Shown here piece after piece: positions 45,913-59,500 of a stretch of DNA of 64,000 nucleotides. A model generated the notes under the pieces. The model saw nothing but the letters and a program-made list of their open reading frames with translations, did no database searches and was not told the DNA's origin. The DNA comes from Desmodesmus armatus. Lineage: Eukaryota; Chlorophyta; Chlorophyceae; Sphaeropleales; Scenedesmaceae. Location of the stretch: contig VIIQ02000028.1 in NCBI GenBank assembly GCA_007449985.2, forward strand, positions 652,001 to 716,000, read 5' to 3'. Position 1 is the stretch's first letter. Each line of letters opens with the position of its first letter. A program made the position numbers and the translations under genes.

Positions 45913-46481
45913 GACGGGGCGCTTTCAGGCAGCCTTAACAGTTCACATGCTAGGCCAGCGGCTACAGCTACATCAGCACAGCCTGCAGCTGCATGTGTGA
46001 CCTTGGCGCCGGTCAGCACACAGTGTGGGCCTTCAGCACCAGGCGTCCTGATGTTCCTGCGATTGGGGTGGCATTGTTTGCCAGGTAGTGGCAGGGTATG
46101 TCCCTGAGGCTGGGGCTCAGGTGTTGTTGACAGTTCCGGTGCCTGAATTGCCTGTTGCACAGTCGTGGTGGCAGACGCCTGGGGCTGTCTTTTGCCCCAG
46201 AAGTTGACTGTATCATGTGACAGCAGGTGCAAGTGAGTTGTAGTGTGGCGTTTTCAGCCCTAGTGTGCATCCCTGGCAATTGCTGACTGAGGCGGCAGTG
46301 AAAGTAGCTTGCAGTTGGCTGGGAATCGGCCATTTCATCACAATATATGGTAGCTCAGATTGCTCAGTAAGCGTGCACAGTAGTGGAAAGGTGCAGGTGA
46401 GATGGTTGAATGAGGTGCTATGATCATTGGACGCATGGGGTATTGTTTGTCGACTGGCAGGATGTTGGTTGTGGTTGCTTG

Positions 46482-46486
46482 TGTAA
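46482..46486 (+). terminator. TGTAA polyadenylation signal, CHMP2
   Basis: About 570 bp past the CHMP2 stop codon, in G/T-rich sequence. Confidence 0.4.
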
Positions 46487-46542
46487 GGGAACATATGGCT
46501 GCATTATCGGCACAGCGGTGGGCAATTGGTGCTGAGATGTTA

Positions 46543-46547
46543 TTACA
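46543..46547 (-). terminator. TGTAA polyadenylation signal, catalase
   Basis: TTACA on the plus strand about 535 bp past the catalase stop codon; another copy lies at 46622. The two convergent genes therefore end within about 60-140 bp of each other. Confidence 0.4.
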
Positions 46548-47081
46548 GGTTTGGCTTTTAAACCAGCATATAGTTTGGAAGTGTGCAATTGTCAGCGACA
46601 GCAAGAAATTGAGGCAATCTGTTACAACTCAACTACAACTGCTGCAAGTCATGCACATCAATCACAACTGCGCAACAGGCACATAACAAGTGCAAACAAC
46701 AGCGCCATGCAGGTACACATATTTTATTGCACAGCAATTAGCACTGTGATCACCTGCCAGTTTTGACCACAAAAAGAGCCGGGCTGCTGTGGCAAGCATC
46801 AGTGATGGAAGCATCCTCTCAACCCTCTGTTGTCAATAGCGGACAGCTCTGCCAAAATTGGTGGTGCACTCAGTGAAGCTCACTGTGACCTCCCCGACAA
46901 GGCGTCCACTGCTGCAGATAAAAATGCAACAATCACCACCATAACGTTAAAGCAACGAACTGGTGCGATGCAGACAACTCAACCACCACTCAACGGAATA
47001 CCACCATCACTGCGCTATCAACAACTCCACCAACTGCGCCCTAACCACTTGGCTGCAAGCTCAACACCTCCTCCAAGAGCC

Positions 47082-50000
47082 TCACTTGCTCATGCCTCCA
47101 GTGGGCCCCCCCTTGTTTGGTCCTGCAGGTGCAAAGGCCTTGGCTGCTGCCTTCACCTTGTCATCAAGCTGCTGCCCCAGCTCACTGCCCAGGTTTGGGT
47201 CCACACGGCCCCAGTAGTCCATCCACTTGTCCCGCACCTCACTCGTCAGCTTGGGGTCACTCATCCACTGAAGCACGTGCTTCTGGAAGCGCTGCTTCCT
47301 GCAGGGACATGAGAGGAATGCAGGGCAGGCCGGGCCAGCACAGCAAGGACATACTGTGTTAGTAACCAAGAAGGTGGTGTGACACTGAGTTCCTCTTGAG
47401 CCCATCAGGACCACACGCGTGCCACTCATGTGCTCAACGTGTCCCAACACACACCCCACCCACACAATGCAGCACATCCCCTGCCCAACGTTGGTTGCAA
47501 CCCCCCTGCCCCCACCTGGCCTCGTCGAAAGTGCGGTAGCGCTCCCCAGGCTGCCTGAACTCATCCTGCTCCTTAGTGTAGTCAGTGCGGGTGCGGGGGC
47601 CAGCAATGGGCTCACAGCTCACAGTGACAGCAGACTTCTCAGCTGGACGGTCCTTCTTGGACACAGCAGAGGGGTAGTAGTTCACCTGCAGGGAGGAGGG
47701 GGGGAGCACATGGCATGTGGTGAGGGGGCAGAGGGCAGTACATGCAGGCAGGCACTGAGCTGTGCACCGAATGGAAATACACGTCGCGTGTCACACGACA
47801 TCTTGTCAACGCCCCATTGGACATGCCTGATCATCTGCCTTCGCAGAGGGGTCAAGTGTGTTTAGATTTGTCCTTTCAACAAACAGCGCCTTGTCGCAAA
47901 CAAGTGACGCAGCCACTAAGGGCCCCTCACCTCCTCTGACTTGTGCATGAAGTTCATGGCGCCGTCATTGTGGTTGTTGTGGAAGGGACACTTGGGCTGG
48001 TTGACAGGCAGCATCTGGTAGTTCACACCCAGCCTGTAGCGCTGTGTGTCGGTGTAGGAGAACACACGCGTCTGCAGCACCTTGTCGTTGCTGAAGCCAA
48101 TGCCTGCAGGGTGACAGGGCCAGCACAGCATGCCACAGCACATCACAGCATGACACAGCATGGCAGGAGTAACCTGCACTGCTATTATGGCACAGGGACG
48201 TCAGCACAGAGTGCGTTGCCATTCCTGCGTGTGGTACTGCACACCTAGGTCTTCTGCAGGCAGCTCGCAAGCACGCACCATAGCACTGCTCCACACCTTC
48301 CTAGCAATCTTCTACAACCTTCTACCTTCTATCTTGTACAACGACAATCCATCTGTTGGACACATAGTGTAGAATGCAGGTAGGATGCAGGGGATGAGTG
48401 ACAGCTGGGCAAACATGGTGGCAGCCCACCTGACCCTGCTGCATAGTCAGTGGCAGCTCCCTTTGACGGTGATGAACTTTTGCACACACTTTCCTAAGCC
48501 ACATATGTTTCCCATCAGATCGAGCTCAATATTTGTTCCCCACCTGGGACAGTGATGGCTGGGGAGAATGCGATTGACTCTGCCTCTGCATGGAAGTTGT
48601 CAATGTTGGTGTCCAGCACCATCTTGCCAATGGTGCGGCGGGGCAGCAGGTCCTCAGGCCACACCTGTGCAGCACAAAGTTGCATGTTCATCGTATGCTA
48701 GCTACACATGTATTCCCTGTGCCAAACACAGAGCAAACTAGTTTGAGAAGGGAAGGGGAGGATCTGCTGAGCCAGAGACAGTTGATTATGCTCAGAGAGG
48801 CTCTTCTGTGTGTTGCAGGTAGAGACCCAAGTACATGGAGTGGTGTTCAATGATCATTAGGTGGCACGAGCTGTCATCGACCCGCACCAAGTAGTGGGCA
48901 CTAGTGCCCCTAGTACTGCCTATGGGTGCAGTGCAGCATGTATACATGTATGCGCAACGTACGTATACGTATATGTATACGTATGCACTTGTGTCGCCTG
49001 TGTAGCTCACCTTGGTACAGTCGAGGGGGTCAAAGTAGAACTTCTCAGCGTCAGCAGGGTCCATCACCTGGCAGGACATGATACAGCAACAGCAGCAGCA
49101 GGATAATCAGCAGCATGATCTAGGTTGCTGAGCAGCATGCTGAGCAGCGCGTGGCACGCATGTGCGCTGATTGGACGTCAAGAGAGGGGCCAGCTGCAAC
49201 ACAGACGGCAGCTGCAACGCAGACCCCTGGTTTCGTGACAGGCACCATGCACCGTGCATTGCCGGAAAAAGTCCACACATGTCCATATGTAGCAGTCACA
49301 AAACCTGGATGCTGCGCACTGGAGCCCTGGCCGATCAACCATCTGGTGCAGCGCCCACAACCAACACATCTCTAGACAGACTACACCTCCAGCCCCTTGG
49401 CGCCAGGGTCCCCTTGCAGTTGGTATGTGCGGCCAGTCACCAGACACCCGCGTTCCCTCCCAACACCTCACCTCACCCTTTCACGCCCCCACACGTCACC
49501 TCTTCGCGGCTAGCTCTGCACCTCCCGTTACACCCCCCATCACCCTTGCACTGCAAGGGGTGGCACCCCCCCCCCCCAAACACACACCTCTCACCTCACC
49601 CCTCATGCCGCGTCACTTCACCACACCCAACCCCCTTATGCCAGACTCCCATCAATCCCCTCCCTACCCATGTCGTGCGCAATTAGCTGTCACTGCCAAG
49701 TACATACACTACACAGCAGTAGTGAGCAGGGCTGGACCCCAACATATACGGCATTACACCCACCTGCACTGACAGCTCCCACTCTGGGTACTGGCCAGCC
49801 TCAATGGAGTGGTAGAGGTCGTGTGTGGCGTGGCTCTGGCGCCAGTTGAGGTCACCAACCTGAGTCTGCTCATCATCCGACAGGAACTTGGCACCTGCAG
49901 AGCCCAGGCAGGCAGGCAGGAGGGGGGAGGGTAAGGTGACTGAGGTATGTGTGTTTTGGGGGGTGGGTTGTACTGGCCCAGCCCAGCCCAGCCTGTGGGC

Positions 50001-53000
50001 CACCTGTGACAGCAAGTCGTCAATTGAGGCAGTTTCTTGATCAGTAGCCTATATGATTTATTACAGCCAGCAGTCACCCACCTCCCTGTGGTGTCCAGAT
50101 AAGCTTGATGTAGCGCTCCTTGCCCTCACTGTTGGTCATGGTGTATGTGTTCACGCTGTGGCCCTCCAGCGCACGCCAGTTGGCAGGAACACCAACATCA
50201 TCAAGCAGGTATGTCAGCTGCACGGATAGGAGGGTGGGGTGGGGGGCAGCGCAATGCAGCAGAGCAGCGGGTCAGTTGGAGGCAATGAGTGCAAAGGCTG
50301 CTTGGTTGCTGGTGGCAACCACCATCTGGGCCAGGGCGTTGAGTGCTGCTGCGGGCGCTGTAACCCAGTTGCTGCAGTGTTGTGGCTGCCAAACAGACGG
50401 TGCTCCCATGCTTTTTGGTCCGGATGCTGGGCACCTCCCGGAACAAGGGGTGTTTAGGCGTCTCCCATCGGTGTGAGGCTTTGCCTCGGGCTCCCGGCAG
50501 TCGGGTTTTACTCGGTTGTTGCGTGTGTGGCCAGCCAGTGCCCCCCCCCCCCCGTACACTTGAAAAAAAACCGGTGTGGCACACCCAGGCGAGTTGGAGT
50601 GCATTTGAGTAACACAGTCCAAGACCAGGGGGTGCATCAGGCCAGGTAGTGCGATCAAGGGGCCTTCTTGACGTCTTTTCAGGATGCTGGGTGCGCCAAC
50701 CGTGTGCATGTGATTGCTCCAGGAAACTCTGCAGCCTTGCTTGGTGCACCAACATCACCAGAACAACAGCAGGCGCAAGCCCCGGTCGCACTGCGGCATT
50801 CAGTGTTGGCATGCAAGTTCAACTTGCACACAGTGTAGGTCTGCAAAAGCAGCGCCACACCAGTGCCCCTAACCCGTAACAACATAGAATATAATATAAT
50901 ATATTATATTATATACATTATAAATATTTATAATATTATATAATATAATATATAATATTACATTATACAAATATTATATTTGTATATTATATCAAAATGA
51001 TATTATAAAATCTTTATGCCATTGGCCACTCACGATGTTGGCAGACTCTGGGTGGAATGATAGGAAGTCAAGGATCCTCCAGGCCTCCTGTATGTTGTTC
51101 TTGGGATTGGGGCGCAGGCAGTGAACCAGGTCAGGGAACTGCATCCCGTCACGGATGAAAAACACCTGACAGGGTAGGGTGCAAGGTGTGCGTGTGGGGC
51201 AAAGGAAAGTATGGGCAACAGGACGGTCAGTGGCAGCAGGCGCCGGGTGACAAGGAGGAGAGCACTTGACAATTGTCAGCAGCAAGGCCTCCTAGGACAG
51301 TTTCGGCTACGTCCAGCCAACCCACGCCTCCTCAACAGCTGAGGGTGCTATGCCATGCGATGCACACATTATTGCCTCCTGGCTTTAACTCCTTGCCCTA
51401 TTACTAGGAGTCCTAGTAGGGCTGGCAGCATTGCTGCAGTGCTGAAAGGGCTGTCCAACATGGCCACGGACAACTCCCAGCTTGACAGTCTGTCCATACC
51501 AGCATTACAATCTACTTGATCCAGCCAAACTCACTGGGATGTTGTTGCCCACGAAGTCCCAGTTGCCCTCCTGCGTATAGAACTTCACAGAGAAGCCGCG
51601 CACATCCCTCAGGCTCTCAGGGGAGCCCTTAGGGTGCACCACCGTAGAGAAGCGAGCAGCCACAGGGGTGCGCTTGCCAACACTGCCCATAAAGTCTGCC
51701 CTGCAGAGGTCTGTCACATCCTCTGTGACCTCAAAGTAGCCCTTGGCCACCATGCCACGTGCGTGCACCACTCGCTCTGGAACCTTCTCACGGTCAAGCT
51801 GCAGAGGTGAACAGGGAGAAACAGCTTATGTCAGGGTTTGCCTGGGTAACGGAGTTTGTCTTTCGTGCATATGCTGGTATGTTTTGGCGCATTGCAGTCA
51901 AGATTCCTGCAGAATAGCTGCTGTGCACACGAGTTGACCGCGAACACCTGCAGGGGTGCTCAATACCCTCACTCAGAGTGGCCTCACTGAGGAGCACCTT
52001 TGCAACATACTGTGCCCTGTGTACTGGAGAACTCAGTGCCTGGTGTATGAGGCATGCACTCTGCCACGCACTTGAACGCAGGGTGCATGCATGTGCTGAT
52101 GCAGATCACACCCAAAAACGTGCTGAGTCGCATTGCACAGTGTGTTGTGTATGCATGCGCATTTGGGGGGGGGGCTACACAGGGCTTGATCTTCCAAGTT
52201 TACCAACATATATGGTATATACCATAGTATGCTCAGTGGGCATAGAGCCTCAGCTGCTGGCACTGTTACGAAGACACTGCAGCTGCCATGTCATGCACTG
52301 CACCTTGGCCAGGCTGGCATGCATGCATGCATGCATGCATGCATGTACATACACCATCCATATGCTTGATTGCATGTCAGGCCCAGCCTTACCTGGCCCA
52401 GCTTCTCAATCAGGACATGGTCCTCAAGCAGCACAGGGCCTGGCACGACACGACAGGACACAGCACAACACAGCGCACCACACCGTTGCATGCCATGTCA
52501 GTGACAGTCAAACCAGCGCAGCACAGCACACACCACAGTGATGCAGAAACAACACATTACAAGCCGGAGCTCAGTGCTTGCAAGTGTGAACACTGCAACA
52601 CTGTGGCGTGCTTGGCAAGCACGCCTCTGTTTCAACATACTATGTAGTACACATACTGCAAGATGATCTTTCAGAGGCACAGGCTGTGACAGCAGAGGAA
52701 TGCAAAACATGAAGCTCCACTAACAGGTTCCCACATGCATGTGGTTGATCAACCACACCCATTCTGCGTTGCAAAGGCCTGTTGTCTGTATCGTGGCTAG
52801 CCAGTGCTGGCCAGCAGCTCACCCATGTCACCAGCTGTCATGCTGTGCTCCACATCATCCACCGGCGCGCCTTGGTTTGTGGTGAGCGTGGGTGTGTTGA
52901 AGTCCTCGCTGGGCGCCAGCTGCAGCAGCAGACATGCAAGGCAGATATCACCAGCAGCCAATACGTGCATTCGTTTCAGCAAGCACCTGCTGGGGATACG

Positions 53001-53587
53001 TAGGCTCCTGCTGGTGTGCCATGTCATCCAGTGCTTGGGTGGGCAAGCAAATGAGGGTCACGCATGTCTAGCAGCTGCCAGCTACAGTGTAGAGCATAGC
53101 CGGTAGCCGTTGCAGTAGCACAGCAGCAGCACTCACTGTTGGCCGGCCAGTGACAGACTCCTTGGCAGATTGGCCCATGCCCATCACTCCCTCCTTCACA
53201 TCCTGAGCTGCATTGCGCACAGCCTGGAGGTGGGAAAGGGGGTAAGACAGAGGGTTGGGAGGGCAAGGGGCTTAGGTAGGGAACCCCCCATCTCTGGTGC
53301 ATTGGTGCAGGGCTCAACCTGCTCAGGCCGTGCATGCAGCGTGTTGAAGAAGGGTATATGAGGAGGCTGTAGCGGCTGCACTAGTGCAAGTGAAACAACA
53401 GTCAATCAATGCAAGAGGATGACACCTTGCACAGCAACCCACCTCCTTCACACCACCGAGAGGGTTGGAGTGCTGCAGCAGCAGGCCAGTGCAGTGGTGA
53501 GGCATGCAGGGCAGCGCCGAACTTGTGTTACTGCTGCAACACCAAACTCATCGATCACAATGTCAAACTCACCTGAGCGTGCGACAT
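47082..53587 (-). CDS. CAT: Monofunctional haem catalase
   Basis: Converts hydrogen peroxide to water and oxygen, normally in peroxisomes. Thirteen exons: 53587-53573, 53223-53137, 52919-52823, 52439-52393, 51798-51535, 51165-51034, 50217-50082, 49894-49764, 49067-49011, 48664-48544, 48103-47931, 47685-47516 and 47298-47082; all phases agree, 548 residues. Catalytic His in [18 protein letters not shown], Asn in [18 protein letters not shown], proximal haem Tyr in [15 protein letters not shown]. Other family blocks: [78 protein letters not shown]. The N-terminus is MSHAQ from a 15-nt exon, inferred from ATG, donor and phase only. The C-terminal tail (KAFAPAG to GGMSK) has no SKL-type signal. 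The introns include an AT-rich island. Confidence 0.95.
50881..51010. repeat. AT-rich palindromic island in catalase intron 6
   Basis: About 130 bp of nearly pure A/T made of tata/taata repeats with many self-complementary stretches, in an otherwise GC-rich region. It begins within about 25 bp of the donor of exon 6 on the intron side. Confidence 0.9.
52316..52344. repeat. (CATG)n microsatellite, catalase intron 4
   Basis: About seven repeats of the self-complementary tetramer catg, lying between exons 4 and 5 of catalase. Confidence 0.95.
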
Positions 53588-56500
53588 TCCGCTGTGATGT
53601 GTTTGTACTTTCGTTGCCGCTTGCCGTCGGTGGCGCTGCTGTGCTGCGTATTGCGTTCCGCTCAAATATTTCTGAAACGTCGACAAAGAACACTACTGCG
53701 TTACTTAGTCGTTGCAATCAACGTCCGATGTGAGTTGGCATGACGCAAGTGACGTAATACCGCCTGACCGTGCCAAGAACCCACCAATGAATTTGATTGT
53801 GGTGGTGCCACTCCGGGCGCCTGGGTTGTACATTGCTACTTGTTTAACTGCTGTAGAGTTCAGGTTGGGCAACAGGCGCTGTGACGCTGGGAGCATGCCG
53901 CACAGCTGTCCAAGCTGGGCGCCAGAAAGCCCACATGCAGGAATAAAGCCAGGTTGGAGTCCAGCTGATGCGGTCAGCGCTGCTGAATCACAATCCGCCT
54001 TGGCTCATGCAGAAGCCATGCAGGCCAGAGAGCACCTACACCGATGCACAGGCAGACCTGATCGGTGTTGGCTGTTGCTGCTCTGCACAACCCTCCAAAC
54101 ACCACAATCAGCATGGCATAAGGTTGCATTGAAGTTGGCTGCAGGTTGTGCAAGCTTGTGTAAAACAATCAATAAATGTAGCATCTGTTGCGTTGAATGT
54201 TTGAAGCTTCAAGAGGTCATGCCAGCCATTTGCTGAGATCACGGAGATAGAACTTCTCTCTGGAACAGCAAACCGGCAGCAAGCTATTTGGACTAGCATC
54301 TGCTACTAGTCTCGTGTGACACACGAGTAGGGCAGGATGGTTCCAGCTGCAGCCACTACCCTTGTCAGCTGAAGCTGCATGCACAAATACCACCGGCAGT
54401 GTGAAGTTGATGCTTCTGTGCAACCTTAGCAACCCCCAGGCCTCCACTGAGCAAAGCTCATGTGCTGTTGTAATAAGATCGCAGAGGCTGAAGCTGCCGT
54501 GTCTGTCAACGAAAAGAAGTAGGTAGTGATGCATATGCATGTGCAGCTGAAGCTATGGAAGCCATGTGCTGTGTTTTGAATGTGACTGCTGGACACCATG
54601 TATATTTCCCAAACTCACACACATTTCACTGCTCATGATGAATGGAGGTCCAGTCACTTCCCGCAGCACTCGCCGATATCCACACTTAAGAGCATTGGTT
54701 GCTGTGAGTTACACCGGGTCAAAGCACATAATCATGACGGGATAGCGAGCTCTTTGCCCAGCAAACGCCAGCACCCGACAAAACCAAGTGTCAGCTCTTG
54801 CATCCTGGCCTGGAGCAGTGATACAGAGCTCATAGTAACAAGTCCTGCATACTGGCTGTGCCTGGTCATGTGCTTACCTCAAACTGCTTGCCAGCCTGCA
54901 AGACACAAGGCCTTGCATCACTGCAAGCAGAGAGGGGCAGCAAAGACAACAGTGCATCAGCACCAACCAACCTCTTGGTGCGTGTGGCAAAACACCAGCA
55001 CCACCATTACATGCATGCATTCCAGGCGCACACACCCCCACTGGTTGGGGGTTGGTGCAACAACTTCATCGGTCTGCATACAGCCACTGCACCTGACCAC
55101 CTGGCACAGTCACGCCACTGTATGCAAGCACCGCGCTTCCATTTCCTTCAACCGGACCAAATCCACCACGCCTGCATAGCCTTGGTGAAAACAGCCACTA
55201 CAAGCGTTTTGCCAGCCATCTTGCCTGCCACCAGGCCAAGACTCTGTAATTCCTCGCACAGGTACACTCCTCGCAGTGCACCCAGGACTGTGCTGAAACA
55301 GCACATGCCCTTACAAGACACGTCCTCTGCCTGCCACCAGGCCTGACTGAACCATACACCTGCCTGTCTTCTCTGCAAACACACGCCTGCCAACACAGGC
55401 CGTGCGCGCATGCACCATTGCATCCTTCAAGCCTGACCACAAGCACAGCCAGCAAGGGCCTGGCACACACTGCACAGCCATACACCTGCCAGCACAGGCT
55501 GCACGACTGGTTCACACTCACGAACCCGACCAATTGAACCCCACTGAACCCTGCCTGCAATACAGAGGCAAAGGCATTCACTGTCAACTGGTGACACCAG
55601 GACAAACCTCGTTCTGTAGATGCACACAGTCTGAAGTCAACACAGACACACACCTCAAACATCAGCACACACAGACAGCCTATCGCGAAGGCTGATAGCC
55701 AGCAATGCCAAGAGGCAGCAGTGGAAAACAGCTCAAAATGTACACACCACATAGCAACTGCTGAGTACAGACCAACTTTGCCAATCTCTCACAGGCAACA
55801 GCAGGAAGCTGACCTGGTATAGATGTGTACAGCCCAACACTCCGGGACACTGGCGGCGATATGCGATCAAGCCGCCAACCAGTAAAACATACCCAGCGTG
55901 ACAGCATGCAGCTGCTGAACGCTGCCGACCTACCCTTACAGTAACACTGCCTCGATGCAGCGCCAACTGCAGGGAGCTGCCCATGCCTTGCAACATGCAC
56001 CAATCAGACGCAGTCTGCAAAAACATGCGCACATGCTTTGGGATAACAGGCATGTGCGGCAATACTACAGCACCTGAGCTTGATAGTGCTGCAACACACA
56101 TCCTGACCTAGGCAAAAACACACTTCTGTGCAAAAGAATGCAGCCTGCTTAAGACACCTTGTGACGCTGCAGCCGATCTTGAGTGGCGGCAACTGCCAGG
56201 AAAGCAGTGCCCCTCTCCCTTTGCCACTCAGACACAAACGGGCACACAACCCAGTGAACAGGACATGGTGTGCAGGGAAGGATGAAAATGAAGTACAGAA
56301 GACAGGCACTCCGGCCCCTGCAACTTCGTAGCATAGCGCTGTTGCCTTTCCAGGCAACAAGGAACTGATGAGCGAGTCCTGTGCATGGACACAACATGCG
56401 TACAATGTGCCGAGTACCGTGGTGCAACCACCCTGCAAGCCAACAGCAGCTTGCTTCACACACCCACTAACCCACCACACAACAAAGCCCAAGTCACACA

Positions 56501-59500
56501 ACGCGTGCCTTGACCAGATACTTGTCATCACAGGCAAACAAGAAGAGAGCTGGATGTCCACACCCTGTCAGAAAGAAAATGTCAAGTTGATGGCTGAGAC
56601 CACCAACGCATCACTGCACCACCCCAGCTATGTGCGTGACTGGTGCGCAAGCAGTTGTGCAGAACCTCTGATGCATGTTCTTCTCTCTCTCTACCTGTGC
56701 CCAGACCACCTTGACATCCCAAGCTGCATGTGCAGCATCAAAGGTTGCGCCATAACGCCAGCTGCAATCCGGGGCAGCATGCCGCACCTCGGCGAGTTGA
56801 CTGCAATGCCTGGGTGGCATGCTGCATGCTGGCATGACCGCGTGTATAGGTAGCACATGCAGGCCGTGCGCAAAGCACGACCGACAAGAAAGCACAAATT
56901 AGCAACAACTATCATGCTTGGCACCAGGACTGGTGCCGTTCATAAGCAAGTAACAGCCGTACCACGTAAACCTACCAACAACCACATAACCCCGAACACT
57001 CCCCAGTCAACAGCATCAGCGAACCAAGTGAATAGTTGTCCACCACCCACCCACCCACACAGCCGTCACAAGGAGTTTGCTTATGGTGCTGTGCAACAGC
57101 GCAAGATCGCCGCCACTGTCTGTGTAACCAACAGCATAGTAGGCAACAGCCATCCATTTGCAGCATAAGCAGAAGAACACTCGATTTGCACACACAGCAG
57201 TTGCTCAGGCCCTGCCACAAGACCACTTGCCAACTGTGCAGGGACCCACCTCACCACCACCAATGCAAAATACAACTGCCTCCATCCTGCTGTACAGTCC
57301 CCTGAACCACCCCCACGACACAAACAGACAGCATGCACAGCATTTGCTGCTGTGGCAGCCCAAGTGTCACATCATGCATGAAGCCATGGATCGATGGATG
57401 ATCAAACACACCCATGACAGAGCAAACAGTACAGGTTGCTGCTGACCCAAGCGTTAAGGCCAGCACACTGGCATGGTGAACATGCTGATCTAGAAAGATG
57501 TGCAAAACCTAACCTACTGGCCACCCATCACTGGCCACCCCTTGCTTGCTGCGGGGGCTTTGTGGCAGCTGGGAAGGAACACAACTGCTAACAGGGCCGC
57601 CACTGCCGCTGCAGACGCGCAGCTAGGCGGCCGGCTCCAGATGGTCGGTCCAACCCCAAGGGGGCATGAACTTGCTCCAGCTTCAAGACCATATACTAGG
57701 TGCCATAAAACTATGCTTTCCTAGCAAGTGCTGGGCTGAATCAACAGCAAACGCCAGCAGACCCAGAAGCAGCATAGCGGACCATATACAACAGCAAATG
57801 CGCTGATTGGTCAAAGGGCATGCTGCATGCAAGGTCGGCGCCACCACAGCACATGCACTGGGACAGCTTGTAAGAAAACCAAGCACCTGCTGAGTAGTAA
57901 TGACCAACAACTCGTGATGCGCTGAGCACTGGACTGTGCACTGCCAGGTAGGCAGCAGTTGGGAGCCTGCGCAGGAATAAATGCCTCAGACACCAACTAA
58001 ACACACAGTCAGCTCTGCGCAACCTGTGATGCAGGCAAGTGGCATGCAGGGGCGTGCTGAAAGCAACCAGGTGGAGACACCACAAAGCACACCACTTCCA
58101 CCACACCATAAAGCGCTGACGCGCACCTCTCTCTCCAAAACGACACACCACACCTTCACGAAGCAAGCGCATACACTTGCACGCAGCACTGAGGGCCACC
58201 TACTACATCCCAAAAACTAGACGCTCTTGGAACCAGAAGGGCAATCCATGGGTGCACAAGGGTGCGTCGAAACATGCACCACAACAACAACATGTGGCCC
58301 AAAAGCAGGAAAGCTGCACAACAAGCTGCTCAAGTTGGGGGGAGTACACCAGACATACAACGGGTACATGCACTGCAGAGAGGCACAATATACCTGGCAA
58401 TGCGTATGTGCCACACAATTAGACCCGTCACATCCCTGCAGTTGTGCCACACTCCCATCCCAAGCCAGCACAAGGACAGGAAGAGGATGCGCACTGCATG
58501 ATGGCAGCTTTATCGCCTGCTGGTGATGCTTCACGGTCAAAAGGTGACCTCCTATACTACCACTCAGCACTGCAAAGCAGAAACATGACTGCCTGACAGC
58601 ACATCAAGGAATATATTCGGCATCCACCTACTGCAGCCAAGCAGGCTGTGACAAGACGTCAACAGCAAACATTGAACTTGGCCATCCATTCCTTGCGAAT
58701 GACAACCCACCCTCCTTTCAGCAACCCACACACAACACACAAACACCCACCAGAGCCTGCAAAACCCAGGCTGCAAAACGGGCTTGGCAGCTGTTGCTGC
58801 ATGCATCCAACCAAACAGGATTGACAACAGCACAGCCAGCCTTGTGCAGCCAACACCCAGCATTCACAGATATGCACGGCAGGTCAGCCACACACCCTGC
58901 GCTCACCAGAGCCACAGCAGGTTGCCACTGCAGGGCCTTGTTGAAGGCAACATAACTTATACCCCACCCGGTCCCAACACCATCCCAGGTCACTGTGACA
59001 GGTACCAAACCAGTGAAATGCCGGCCATGATGGGCTGAGCCAGGACGGCCCCGGCAACGACAAGTTGATGCTTGCCGCACACAAGTCATGGAAGAAGCAA
59101 GTCTCCTTGCTGACCCAATCCTCTCCAACCAAATTGCTCAGCATTGGAAAAAGCTGCTCCGCTCATGCTGTGTAGCAGCATGCGCAAGAGAGCACAGCAG
59201 GCCATGCTAGATGACAACCGCTAGGGTCAAGTCATCCCCGTCAAGCGCTGTGCAACACTCTCAAGCATGCGTAGTTTGTCTGTCACCAACACGGAGGCAC
59301 ACACAGTAAATTGTGAGCACACACACCCTGCCTACGTCTACTGAGAGGGAACACACGCCCTTTGTGAACAGTACAGCACTTGATGCGCCGAGACTGGACC
59401 AGGATCCACAAACTGTCCGCTAGTGCAGCATCACAACAACAATGGGAGAAAGCTGCAAGCGCTGACATCGCCATCCGCCACGTGCGAACGACAAGGAACC

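Larger units (their letters stand above)
45913..47081. other. Convergent intergenic region between CHMP2 and catalase
   Basis: Holds two 3' UTRs. TGTAA for CHMP2 is at 46482-46486 and TTACA (minus TGTAA) at 46543-46547 and 46622-46626. No CDS recognised. Confidence 0.6.

Noticed and set aside
54598..55346. Overlapping plus-strand open frames of 160-190 codons
   Set aside because: His/Thr/Gln/Cys-rich translations typical of A/C-rich noncoding sequence; no domain, no splice logic, and two frames equally open.
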